Part shown: piece by piece, positions 24,434 through 32,633 of the stretch
Layout of the letters: every line of letters starts with the position of its first letter
Numbering within the stretch: position 1 is the first letter of the stretch
Assembly (NCBI RefSeq): GCF_002979475.1
Contig: NZ_PCOY01000019.1
Span: 1-64,000 of the forward strand
DNA from: Microbacterium sp. MYb62
GTDB taxonomy: Bacteria; Actinomycetota; Actinomycetes; Actinomycetales; Microbacteriaceae
Length of the DNA: 64,000 nt
Direction of reading: 5' to 3'
Made by a program: the position numbers and the translations under genes
Notes under the pieces: generated by a model
The model's database searches: none
Seen by the model: the letters and a program-made list of their open reading frames with translations, nothing else
Told to the model about the DNA's origin: nothing

Positions 24434-25876
24434 TCAGCCCGGGAGCGAGGGATGCTGCTCGGTGGAGCGCTGCTTCGGGATGAAGAGCGAGAGCACCACG
24501 GCGATCACGCCGGCCGCGATCGCGAGCCAGAAGCACACCTCGAAGGCGGCGCGCGTGGGAACGGCGACCCCGCCGACGTCGATGCTCATCGCGGCGAGCA
24601 CGCCGCCCATCACCGCGGAGGCGCTCGAGGTGCCGACCGAGCGGAACAGCGCGTTGAGACCGTTGGAGGCGCCGGTCTCGTTCGCCGGGACCGAGCGCAT
24701 GATGATCATCGGCATGGCGGCGAACGTGAACCCGATGCCGACGCCGATGAAGATGTTGGCCACGAAGATGTGCCAGACCTCGGAAGACCACAGCAGCACG
24801 AAGACGTAGGCGAGCACGATCGCGACGGCGCCGAACGTGAACAGCGGGCGTGGTCCGACCGTGCGCTCGAGCCACCCGGACAGCGGCGAGATCACCATCA
24901 TCACGAGACCGGCGGGCATGATCACGAGGGAGGCTGCGAGCATGTCGAGCCCGAACCCGGCGCCGCCGACCGTCGGCATCTCGAGCAGCTGCGGGAACGT
25001 CACGTTCGAGGCGAACAGCGCGAAGCCCATGCCGATCGCGGCGATGTTCGTGAACAGCACGGCGGGGCGCGCGGCCACGCGCAGGTCGAGCAGGGGATCC
25101 TTCGTGCGCAGCTGGTACCAGCCCCACACCAGCAGCACGGCGAGTCCGCCGATGATGCAGACGAGGGTGAGCGGCGAGGTCCATCCCCACTGCGCACCGC
25201 GGGAGACGAAGAGCAGGATGCCGGTGAGTCCGATCGCGAGGCCGACGGCGCCGAGCACGTCGAGTCGACCGGGGGAGCGGAGCACGTCCTCGGGGATCAC
25301 GGTCAGCACGAGCGCGAGGCCGACGACGCCGAGTGCGGCCGCGAGCCAGAACAGCATGTGCCAGTCGGCGTTCTGGGCGAGGAGGGCGGCGACCGGCATC
25401 CCGATCGCACCGCCGACGCCCATCGTGGCGCTCATGAGGGCCACAGCGGTGCCGAGCCGTTCGGGCGGCAGCACGTCGCGCATGATCGCGATGCCGAGCG
25501 GGACGACCCCCGTCACGGCGCCCTGCAGCGCGCGGCCGACGATCACGCCAATGATCGAGCCGGAGACCGCGGCGATCACGGAGCCGAGGATCAGGATCGC
25601 CAGCAGCGCGATCACGACCCGGCGCTTGCCGTACATGTCGCCCAGTCGGCCGGAGATGGGGGTGGCGACCGCGGCGACGAGCAGCGTGATCGTGACGACC
25701 CAGGTGGTGTCCTCGCGGGAGGCGTTCAGCAGCTGCGGCAGCTCGGCCTGCAGTGGGACGACGAGCGTGAACATGAACGACGAGCACAGGCCCGCGAAGG
25801 CGAGCACGGCGACGATCGCCCACTTGGGTGGGGTGCGGGAGAGGCGCTTCCTGGCTCTGTCATCACTCGCACCCAC
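24434..25876 (-). CDS. MFS drug/proton antiporter, DHA2 (14-helix) type
   Basis: The 480-residue transporter has fourteen predicted helices. It shows the MFS loop GRLGDMYGKRRVV between helices 2 and 3 and the antiporter-type motif GVVPLGIAIMRDVLPPERLG with the following GGAIGMPVAALLA. DHA2 exporters expel drugs, dyes or host compounds using protons. GTG 25876 lies six bases after TAGCCT (25888-25883). A Lys/Gln-rich tail (PKQRSTEQH) follows the last helix. No TetR or MarR-type regulator is adjacent, so its control is unknown. Confidence 0.9.
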   Translation of the reverse strand: MGASDDRARKRLSRTPPKWAIVAVLAFAGLCSSFMFTLVVPLQAELPQLLNASREDTTWVVTITLLVAAVATPISGRLGDMYGKRRVVIALLAILILGSVIAAVSGSIIGVIVGRALQGAVTGVVPLGIAIMRDVLPPERLGTAVALMSATMGVGGAIGMPVAALLAQNADWHMLFWLAAALGVVGLALVLTVIPEDVLRSPGRLDVLGAVGLAIGLTGILLFVSRGAQWGWTSPLTLVCIIGGLAVLLVWGWYQLRTKDPLLDLRVAARPAVLFTNIAAIGMGFALFASNVTFPQLLEMPTVGGAGFGLDMLAASLVIMPAGLVMMVISPLSGWLERTVGPRPLFTFGAVAIVLAYVFVLLWSSEVWHIFVANIFIGVGIGFTFAAMPMIIMRSVPANETGASNGLNALFRSVGTSSASAVMGGVLAAMSIDVGGVAVPTRAAFEVCFWLAIAAGVIAVVLSLFIPKQRSTEQHPSLPG

Positions 25877-25938
25877 CGGCTCAGGCTATCGGCGATCGCC
25901 CCTGGTCGGCGCGGATCGGGCATGGCTAGCATGTGGTC

Positions 25939-27264
25939 ATGGTCACGAGCAGCGTCGCTCCGGACGATCCCGCCGCCCGCCGCGGCATCTCCCGGCGCAC
26001 CCAGTCCGACATCTACCGCGCGGGTATCAGCGGCACGAAGCCCGCCGTGCCGGTCGATCCCGCAGGACTGGAAGCGGCGGCCCGCAAGGCGCTGAGCGCA
26101 GAGGCCTTCGCGTACATCGCCGGTGGTGCCGGCGCCGAACGCACCATGACGGCCAACCGCCGGGCGTTCGACCATTGGCAGGTGTGGCCGCGGCCGCTGC
26201 GCGACGTCTCGACCCGCGACCTCGGCGTGGAGTTCCTCGGGAAGCGGCGGCCGACCCCCCTGCTGCTCGCTCCGCTCGGGGTGATGGAGTTGGCGCATGC
26301 GGAGGCCGACCTCGCGGTCGCCCGTGCCGCGGCCTCCCTCGGCGTCCCCTACACGCTGTCTAACCAGGCATCGTTTCCGATGGAGCAGGTGGCGGATGCC
26401 GCGCCGCAGGGCTCCCGGCTGTTCCAGCTCTATTGGTCGGCGTCGGACGACCTCAACCGCTCCCTGCTCGCCCGTGCCGAGGCGTCCGGATGCGAGGCGA
26501 TCGTCGTCACGCTCGACACGCACCTGCTCGGGTGGCGCACCCGCGACCTCGATCTCGCGTACCTGCCCTTCACGCGGGGGATGGGGATCGCGCAGTACAC
26601 GAGCGACCCGGTGTTCCAGCAGCTGGTGCGGGAGCGTGCGGCTGCCCCGAAGGACGAGGCCCCGGGTGTCAAGGTCACCCCCAAGGCGGTCGCGGCCGCC
26701 GTCACGATCGCCCGCAAGGGCGCGGCGCTCACGGGCGGAGGATCCCTGCGCGACAACCTCCGCTCGCCGCTGCCGCGCGCCGCCGTCGAGACCTTCCTCG
26801 ACGTGTTCTCCACGCCGGCGCTCACCTGGGACGACCTGGCGAAGGCCCGGGAGTGGACGGGCCTGCCGATCATCCTCAAGGGGATCGTGCACCCCGATGA
26901 CGCGCAGGCCGCCCTGGATGCCGGAATGGACGGCATCTGGATCTCGAACCACGGCGGGCGCCAGATCGATCAGTCGGTGCCGACGCTCGATGTGCTGCCC
27001 GAGATCGCCGGGCGCGTCGCCGGTCGGGTTCCGGTCGTCTTCGATTCCGGAGTGCGCGGCGGGGCGGATGCGGCGATCGCTCTCGCGTTGGGAGCCACGG
27101 TCGTCGCCCTCGGCCGCCCGTACGCGTACGGCCTCGGCATCGCGGGTGAGACCGGCGTGCGGGAGGTCGTGCGCAACGTGCTCGCCGAACTCGACATCAC
27201 GCTCGGGCTCGCCGGGCTCACGTCGGTGTCGCAGCTCGATCGCGACGCGCTGCGGGAGCTCTGA
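25939..27264 (+). CDS. FMN-dependent alpha-hydroxy-acid oxidase, lactate 2-monooxygenase-like
   Basis: The 441-residue enzyme is a TIM-barrel flavoprotein. FAYIAGGAGAERTMTANRRAF, LLLAPLGVMEL, the FMN-contacting Lys in LPIILKGIVHPDDA, and SNHGGRQID with the catalytic His and Arg are all visible. The segment TLDTHLLGWRTRDLDLAYLPF and the RGM...YTSDPVFQ block resemble mycobacterial lactate 2-monooxygenase more than L-lactate dehydrogenase, so lactate is the likely substrate. ATG 25939 lies six bases after TAGCAT (25927-25932). It may be read on into the HIT gene 32 bases downstream, which has its own start signal. Confidence 0.88.
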   Translation: MVTSSVAPDDPAARRGISRRTQSDIYRAGISGTKPAVPVDPAGLEAAARKALSAEAFAYIAGGAGAERTMTANRRAFDHWQVWPRPLRDVSTRDLGVEFLGKRRPTPLLLAPLGVMELAHAEADLAVARAAASLGVPYTLSNQASFPMEQVADAAPQGSRLFQLYWSASDDLNRSLLARAEASGCEAIVVTLDTHLLGWRTRDLDLAYLPFTRGMGIAQYTSDPVFQQLVRERAAAPKDEAPGVKVTPKAVAAAVTIARKGAALTGGGSLRDNLRSPLPRAAVETFLDVFSTPALTWDDLAKAREWTGLPIILKGIVHPDDAQAALDAGMDGIWISNHGGRQIDQSVPTLDVLPEIAGRVAGRVPVVFDSGVRGGADAAIALALGATVVALGRPYAYGLGIAGETGVREVVRNVLAELDITLGLAGLTSVSQLDRDALREL

Positions 27265-27296
27265 CCCCCGAGAGGTCCGCATGATTGCATGGGGGC

Positions 27297-27917
27297 ATGA
27301 GCGACGACGCCACGATCGAACAGCACCCTGCCGACTCCGCATACCACCGCAGGCTCCCGATCGGCGAAGTGCTCGATGCCTCCGCCATCGCCGACGGACT
27401 GCCCTGGGCGTTCGAGACGGTCACCATGCGGCCGTTGGAGCCGATGCTGGTGCCGGAGAAGCCGCGCGGCGGTGAGCGGAACCCCGACGAGTGCGGGCCC
27501 TGCGCCCCGAGCGAGTTCACGATCTGGCACGACGAGCACTGGCAGGTGCGCGCCGGCTGGGAGATCGGCGGGCTGCCCTTCATCGGGGCCATCGCGCCTC
27601 GGGAGCACTGGCTGCTCGAGAACGCGCCGCACGAGGTGCTTGCGGCGCTGGGGCCGCTGATGCAGCGCGTCTCACAAGCGGTGAAAAGCGTCCCCGGTGT
27701 CGCACGCTGCCACTTCGGCCGCTGGAACGACGGCTCCGCGCACCTGCACCTGTGGGCGATGGGCCGCCCCGCCGGCATGATGCAGGGGCGAGGCGCGGTG
27801 CTCGCATTCTGGGACGGGATCCTCCCTCCGATCCCGCAGGAGATGGCCGAGGAACACATCCGCATCGTCGCCGACGCCCTCGCCGCGGGTGGCGGAGAGG
27901 CGTTCCCGACGCGCTGA
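27297..27917 (+). CDS. HIT-like family protein
   Basis: The 206-residue protein resembles the histidine-triad superfamily: a Cys pair (ECGPC), a strand-rich core WQVRAGWEIGGLPFIGAIAPREHW, and the SAHLHLWAMGRP segment in place of the usual HxHxH nucleotide-binding motif, with only two of the three His. It might bind or hydrolyse nucleotides, but activity cannot be assumed. ATG 27297 follows TTGCAT (27285-27290) by six bases. The next gene begins 50 bases later from a separate -10. Confidence 0.7.
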   Translation: MSDDATIEQHPADSAYHRRLPIGEVLDASAIADGLPWAFETVTMRPLEPMLVPEKPRGGERNPDECGPCAPSEFTIWHDEHWQVRAGWEIGGLPFIGAIAPREHWLLENAPHEVLAALGPLMQRVSQAVKSVPGVARCHFGRWNDGSAHLHLWAMGRPAGMMQGRGAVLAFWDGILPPIPQEMAEEHIRIVADALAAGGGEAFPTR

Positions 27918-27967
27918 CATCCCCGTTCCGATTCCTCGAACGGGCCGAGGAGGGGCAGACTGGGTGC

Positions 27968-28657
27968 GTGCGAACCATCCGTGATCTCGACACCGTTGAA
28001 CTCATCCTCGACGCGCAGGGCCTGCTCGACTCCATCCGGGGTCCGCAGCGCGTGGTGGATGCCGGCACCCTGCGCGCCCTGCAGCAGTCGGGCAACTACG
28101 TCGTCGGCTTCTTCGACGGTGAGGGCGACGAGGAACGCATGGTCGGCGCATCGATCGCCTTCTTCGGCGAGCCCGCCCGCCGTGCGATGCACTCGCACAT
28201 CACGGCCCTGCTGCCCGAGTACCGCGGGCGCGGCTGGGGGCGCGAGCTCAAGGAGCACCAGCGCCAGTGGGCGTTCTCTCGCGACGTGGGCCGCATCACG
28301 TGGGTGTTCGATCCGCTCGTGGCGCGCAACGCGCACTTCTTCTTCACGGTGCTCGGGGCACGCGCCACGGGGTACTCGGTCAACCGCTACGGCATCTTCG
28401 GCGGGGGCGACGCGGGCGATGAGAGCGATCGCCTCGACGTCGAGTGGGCACTGGCCGACATCGCCAAGCCCCCGGCCGACGACGCGGTCGTGGAGACGCT
28501 GGAGATCCCGGCCGACATCGAGGCGCTGCGCGTCTCCGATCCGGAAGCCGCCCACGAGTGGCGCCTCCGTCTGCGCGCGCAGATGGAGGGTCTGCTCAGC
28601 AGCGGCCTGAAGATCGCCGGCTACGACAACGCGCGCGGGTACCTCTTCACCGCGTGA
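27968..28657 (+). CDS. GNAT-family acetyltransferase
   Basis: The 229-residue protein has a GNAT core in which HSHITALLPEYRGRGWGRELKEHQR provides the acetyl-CoA pyrophosphate loop (RGRGWG). It is followed by WVFDPLVARNAHFFFTVLGARATGY, as in the COG3375-type predicted acetyltransferases. The acceptor is unknown. GTG 27968 lies six bases after CAGACT (27956-27961), a -10 variant shared with two other genes here. The sequence around its stop codon occurs almost three times in tandem (28651-28700). Confidence 0.85.
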   Translation: MRTIRDLDTVELILDAQGLLDSIRGPQRVVDAGTLRALQQSGNYVVGFFDGEGDEERMVGASIAFFGEPARRAMHSHITALLPEYRGRGWGRELKEHQRQWAFSRDVGRITWVFDPLVARNAHFFFTVLGARATGYSVNRYGIFGGGDAGDESDRLDVEWALADIAKPPADDAVVETLEIPADIEALRVSDPEAAHEWRLRLRAQMEGLLSSGLKIAGYDNARGYLFTA

Positions 28658-28700
28658 GGAGCGGTCTCACCGCGTGAGGAGCGGTCTCACCGCGTGAGGA
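28651..28700 (+). repeat. 20-bp tandem repeat spanning the stop codon, two and a half units
   Basis: Bases 28651-28670 include the TGA stop of the GNAT gene. They recur exactly at 28671-28690, and the first ten bases recur again at 28691-28700. Each unit also contains the small palindrome GCGGT-CTC-ACCGC across its junction. Confidence 0.95.
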
Positions 28701-28714
28701 TCGGCACCGGGTGT

Positions 28715-30184
28715 TCAGCGCACTCCGCGCATGAGCTTCAGCACGGGCTTCACGCTCAGCAGCAGTCCGATGCCGACGACGATGGCGATCCCGCCGAGGA
28801 TGGCGAAGAAGGGCACCTCGTCGTCGGGGTTGTAGAACTGGACGAGCCAGCCTGAGATCGCCGTGCCCAGGGCGATCGACAAGAAGAACAGCGCGACCAT
28901 CTGCGTGCGGAACACGGTCGGTGCGAGCTTGGTCGCGGCCGAGAGACCGACCGGCGAGATGAGCAGCTCCGCCACCGTGAACACGAAGAGGATCCCGACG
29001 ATCGCGAGCAGCGGCGTGGAGTTCTCCCCTCCACCGGCGAACGGGAGGAAGAGCAGGAACGCCGATCCCATGATGATCGCCGCCAGCGCGAACTTGACCG
29101 GTGTTGACGGCTGGCGTGTGCCCAGGCGGGTCCAGATCGCCGCGAAGACGCCGGACAGGATGATGATGAACACCGGGTTGATCGACTGCACCCAGGACAC
29201 CGGCATCGTCCAGCCGAAGAGATTCCGATCCAGGCGCTGGTCGGAGTAGATCGTCAGCACCGTGAACTGCTGCTGATACAGCGACCAGAACGCGACGCTG
29301 GTGATGAAGAGCGGCAGGAACGCCCACACCCGGGAGCGTTCGGTGGCGTCGATGCGGCGGCTGCCGAGGATCACCGAGAAGTAGGCGACCGCGGCGACGA
29401 TCGTGACGCCGATCACCAGGGCGGCCAGGTTGTCCGGGCGGATCACGCCGGTGAGCACGAGGACGGCGATGAGCACGATCGCGCCGCCGGCGATGAGCCC
29501 GACCAGCAGGTAGCGGGACTTCGGGAGCGGGTTCGGCACCTCGCGCGCCGAGGCGGGCAGCGACTTGCGGCCGAACGCGTACTGGATGAGTCCCAGCGTC
29601 ATCCCGATGGCCGCGAGCCCGAAGCCGTAGTGGAAGCCGAGACTCGACTGCAGGATCCCGGTGAGGATCGGTCCGAGGAACGCGCCGAGGTTGATGCCGA
29701 GGTAGAAGAGCGAGAAGCCGGCATCCCGTCGCGGGTCGTCGGCGCTGTAGAGGCTGCCCACGACCGAGGTGGCGTTCGCCTTGAGTCCGCCGGATCCGAG
29801 TGCCACGAGCACGAGGCCGACGCCGACGCCGACCGCGCCGGGGAGCAGGGCGAGGGCGAGGTGCCCCGCCACGATCACCATCGCGCTGACGAACAGCACG
29901 CGCTCCGCCCCGAACAGGCGGTCGGCCAGCCAGGCTCCGAGGATCGTCGACAGGTAGACCGACCCTCCGTACGCGCCCACGATTCCGCCCGCGATCGCCT
30001 TGGGGATGCCGAGGCCGCCTTCGGTCACCTCGAAGTACAGATAGATGAGCAGGATGCCCTGCATGCCGTAGAAGCTGAACCGCTCCCACATCTCCACGCC
30101 GAAGATGTGCACCAGTGCCCAGGGCTGTCCGAAGAAGCGGGTGTCCTCGTCGCGGGTCTGCCGGGTTCGTGCGGGAGTGCTCAT
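28715..30184 (-). CDS. POT/PTR-family proton-dependent oligopeptide transporter
   Basis: The 489-residue protein has fourteen hydrophobic segments and POT hallmarks. WERFSFYGMQGILLIYL (an ExxER-type first helix, here EMWERF), GAYGGSVYLSTILGAWLADRLFG, and the PTR signature FSLFYLGINLGAFLGPILTG are present. It should import di- and tripeptides with protons. ATG 30184 follows TACCGT (30196-30191) by six bases. It converges on the GNAT gene and diverges from glyS, so it is a single transcription unit. Confidence 0.92.
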   Translation of the reverse strand: MSTPARTRQTRDEDTRFFGQPWALVHIFGVEMWERFSFYGMQGILLIYLYFEVTEGGLGIPKAIAGGIVGAYGGSVYLSTILGAWLADRLFGAERVLFVSAMVIVAGHLALALLPGAVGVGVGLVLVALGSGGLKANATSVVGSLYSADDPRRDAGFSLFYLGINLGAFLGPILTGILQSSLGFHYGFGLAAIGMTLGLIQYAFGRKSLPASAREVPNPLPKSRYLLVGLIAGGAIVLIAVLVLTGVIRPDNLAALVIGVTIVAAVAYFSVILGSRRIDATERSRVWAFLPLFITSVAFWSLYQQQFTVLTIYSDQRLDRNLFGWTMPVSWVQSINPVFIIILSGVFAAIWTRLGTRQPSTPVKFALAAIIMGSAFLLFLPFAGGGENSTPLLAIVGILFVFTVAELLISPVGLSAATKLAPTVFRTQMVALFFLSIALGTAISGWLVQFYNPDDEVPFFAILGGIAIVVGIGLLLSVKPVLKLMRGVR

Positions 30185-30298
30185 CCCAGGACGGTACTCC
30201 GGCGCGGCCTCCGAGGCCAGGGAGCGCGCGGGAACCACGGATAGAATGAGATGCCCGTGTTCACGGGTTTCCTCCCGCATCCGACCATTGGAGCCGCC

Positions 30299-31684
30299 AT
30301 GGCCGAACAGTCCCGCCTCGACAAGGTCATCGCCCTCGCCCGCCACCGCGGGTTCGTGTTCCAAGCGGGTGAGATCTACGGCGGTTCTCGGTCGGCCTGG
30401 GACTACGGCCCCCTCGGCACGGAGCTCAAGGAGAACATCCGTCGTCAGTGGTGGCAGACGTTCGTGCGCGGCCGTGGCGACATGGTCGGCCTCGACTCCA
30501 GCATCATCCTCCCCAAGCGCGTGTGGGAGGCGTCGGGTCACGTCGCGACGTTCACCGACCCGCTGGTCGAGTGTCTGCAGTGCCACAAGCGCTTCCGTGC
30601 CGACAACCTCATCGAGGACTTCGAGGCGCGCAAGGGGCGCAAGGCCGAGAACGGCCTCGCCGACGTGCCCTGCCCGAACTGCGGCACCAAGGGGCAGTAC
30701 ACCGAGCCCAAGGCCTTCTCCGGCCTGGTGAAGACGTACCTCGGCGTCGTCGACGACGAGTCGGGCCTGTACTTCCTGCGCCCCGAGACCGCGCAGGGCA
30801 TCTTCGTGAACTTCTCGAACGTGCTCACCGCCAGCCGCAAGAAGCCGCCGTTCGGCATCGGCCAGGTCGGCAAGGCGTTCCGCAACGAGATCACCCCCGG
30901 GAACTTCATCTTCCGCACCCGCGAGTTCGAGCAGATGGAGATCGAGTTCTTCACGCCGCCGGCGGAGGCGCAGGAGTGGTTCGAGCACTGGGTCGAGGCC
31001 TGCTGGAACTGGTTCATCGATCTCGGTATCGACCCGGAGAACATGCGTCAGTTCGACGTGCCGGAAGATGACCGCGCGCACTACTCGGCAGGCACGATCG
31101 ACGTCGAGTACAAGTTCGGCTTCGCGGGCAAGGAGTGGGGCGAGCTCATGGGCGTCGCCAACCGCACCGACTACGACCTCTCCAGCCACAGCGAAGCGTC
31201 CGGCCAGAGCCTGACCTACTTCGACCAGGCCACGGGTGAGCGCTACACCCCGTACGTGATCGAGCCGTCGTTCGGCCTCACGCGCGCCATGATGGCGTTC
31301 CTCGTCGACGCGTACCGCGAGGAGCAGGTGCCCAACGCCAAGGGCGGCACCGACGTGCGCACCGTGCTCAAGCTCGACCCGCGCCTCGCTCCGGTCAAGG
31401 CCGCGGTGCTGCCGCTGTCGCGCAACGAGAAGCTGTCGCCGCTCGCCCGCGAGGTCGCCGACACGCTCCGCAGCTCCTGGGCCGTCGACTTCGACGACGC
31501 CGGCGCGATCGGCCGCCGCTACCGTCGTCAGGACGAGATCGGCACCCCGTTCTGCGTCACGGTCGACTTCGACTCGCTCGACGACCGTGCCGTCACGGTG
31601 CGCGACCGCGACACCATGGCGCAGGAGCGCGTCTCGATCGACGAGCTGCACACGTACCTCGCGGAGCGCCTGCGCGGCGCCTGA
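30299..31684 (+). CDS. glyS: Glycine-tRNA ligase (single-chain, class II)
   Basis: The 461-residue enzyme charges tRNA-Gly. It is the homodimeric type, with a class II core: [27 protein letters not shown], motif 2 around [23 protein letters not shown], motif 3 [10 protein letters not shown], and a C-terminal anticodon-binding domain (VAVLPL-like segment [17 protein letters not shown]). Two CxxC pairs (CLQCHKRF and CPNC) in the N-terminal insertion may bind zinc. TAGAAT (30242-30247) is the -10. A leader of about 45 bases ends with GGAG five bases before ATG 30299. Confidence 0.96.
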   Translation: MAEQSRLDKVIALARHRGFVFQAGEIYGGSRSAWDYGPLGTELKENIRRQWWQTFVRGRGDMVGLDSSIILPKRVWEASGHVATFTDPLVECLQCHKRFRADNLIEDFEARKGRKAENGLADVPCPNCGTKGQYTEPKAFSGLVKTYLGVVDDESGLYFLRPETAQGIFVNFSNVLTASRKKPPFGIGQVGKAFRNEITPGNFIFRTREFEQMEIEFFTPPAEAQEWFEHWVEACWNWFIDLGIDPENMRQFDVPEDDRAHYSAGTIDVEYKFGFAGKEWGELMGVANRTDYDLSSHSEASGQSLTYFDQATGERYTPYVIEPSFGLTRAMMAFLVDAYREEQVPNAKGGTDVRTVLKLDPRLAPVKAAVLPLSRNEKLSPLAREVADTLRSSWAVDFDDAGAIGRRYRRQDEIGTPFCVTVDFDSLDDRAVTVRDRDTMAQERVSIDELHTYLAERLRGA

Positions 31685-31685
31685 G

Positions 31686-32405
31686 ATGTCATCGCCGGGG
31701 GGAGACGGCACGCGGGACCGGCCGGGCTCCCCGGTGCGGCCGGTCGCCGCGATCGTCATCGGAGCGCTCGCGATCGTCTGGATGATCCTGACGATGCTCG
31801 ATCTCCGCGAGAACGACGGCATCGCCCCGCTCATCGCGATGTTCGGCGTGCCTGCGCTCGCCGCCGCCGTCATCATCCAGATCGTGATGACGCGCGTGCG
31901 GGGCAAGGAGCGGGTGGGCGGTGCCGTGTTCTGGTGGGTACTCGTCGTGCTCCCGCTCGGGACGCTCGCCGCCTTCATCGTGGCGATCCTGCGTGACCCC
32001 GACTACTTCATCGGGGATGACGGCCCGTGGATGCTGATCTGGGTGCCGATCTTCATCTGCCTGGCGATACTGCTCGGCGCGCTCGTCTGGTTCTTCTTCG
32101 TCTTCCCCGCGGTCATGCTGGTCGAGGTGACCGGCAGGATCCTCCGCGGCGAGGCGAAGCCGACCGCGATCATCCCGTCGCTGGTGCTGCTCGCTCTGGG
32201 GGTGCTGTGCGTCGTCGGAGGCCTGTCGATCGACACCGACAGCAGCGGCCGGGCATCGTGGGGCGCGATCATCGCAGCCTTCCTCGGTGTCCCCGGCGGC
32301 TACGACGTGGTCTGGCCACCGGGTCTCTGGATCGTCCGGGGCATCATCCTGGCGATCGTGCTGGTGTTCGCGGTCCCCGCGATCTCGCGGCGAATCCGCT
32401 CCTGA
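31686..32405 (+). CDS. Polytopic membrane protein of unknown function
   Basis: No family is recognised. The 239-residue product has about seven hydrophobic segments: residues 19-37, 47-65, 76-97, 110-140 (one or two), 160-177 and 213-233. A short Gly/Arg-rich N-terminal tail precedes them and the protein ends in ISRRIRS. ATG 31686 begins one base after the glyS stop, so the gene is co-transcribed with glyS and has no promoter of its own. A functional link to the synthetase is not implied, because such tail genes vary between species. Confidence 0.75.
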   Translation: MSSPGGDGTRDRPGSPVRPVAAIVIGALAIVWMILTMLDLRENDGIAPLIAMFGVPALAAAVIIQIVMTRVRGKERVGGAVFWWVLVVLPLGTLAAFIVAILRDPDYFIGDDGPWMLIWVPIFICLAILLGALVWFFFVFPAVMLVEVTGRILRGEAKPTAIIPSLVLLALGVLCVVGGLSIDTDSSGRASWGAIIAAFLGVPGGYDVVWPPGLWIVRGIILAIVLVFAVPAISRRIRS

Positions 32406-32432
32406 GGGCCGCGTACAGGCCGGAGGGGGCTC

Positions 32433-32461
32433 TTGCATTCGGGGAGGGTGGCTGGTAACGT
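32433..32461 (+). promoter_or_regulatory. Promoter of the ABC-F leader
   Basis: TTGCAT (32433-32438) and TAACGT (32456-32461) are separated by exactly 17 bases and read toward the ABC-F gene, partly overlapping nothing coding. Transcription would begin near 32468-32470, at the GTG of a six-codon ORF. Confidence 0.65.
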
Positions 32462-32469
32462 CGCCGCCC

Positions 32470-32490
32470 GTGGGTACTCTGATCCGATAG
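32470..32490 (+). CDS. Six-codon leader ORF upstream of the ABC-F gene
   Basis: GTG GGT ACT CTG ATC CGA TAG would encode fMet-Gly-Thr-Leu-Ile-Arg. The GTG lies eight bases after the -10 TAACGT, so the transcript would start at or almost at this codon (leaderless). Such micro-ORFs control several ABC-F resistance genes by ribosome stalling; here that is an inference from layout. The stop codon lies within a small hairpin, CCGAT-AG-ATCGG. Confidence 0.4.
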   Translation: MGTLIR

Positions 32491-32498
32491 ATCGGGAC

Positions 32499-32560
32499 GC
32501 CGCGTCGAGTCTTCTCCGCGGCGGGTCCTGAGCGAGCACGGCGTCTGACCGTCGTGCTCG
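32499..32560 (+). promoter_or_regulatory. Two leader hairpins, possible attenuator, before the ABC-F gene
   Basis: Hairpin 1 pairs GCCGCG (32499-32504) with CGCGGC (32517-32522). Hairpin 2 has an 11-bp stem (32533-32543 with 32550-32560, one G-U pair) and a six-base loop, followed by a short T-containing stretch. The second could terminate or pause transcription about 75 bases before the ABC-F start. Confidence 0.45.
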
Positions 32561-32633
32561 AGGTCCGTTTCAGACACGCATCCGAGGATGCACCGTCCCC
32601 CGCTGCGCAACCGCGTCGCGGAGAGGAGACCTC

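Noticed and set aside
24452-26095. Long plus-strand frame opposite the MFS transporter
   Set aside because: The translation is Glu/Asp/His/Arg-rich with no domain. The minus strand encodes a clear 14-helix transporter with a leaderless start.
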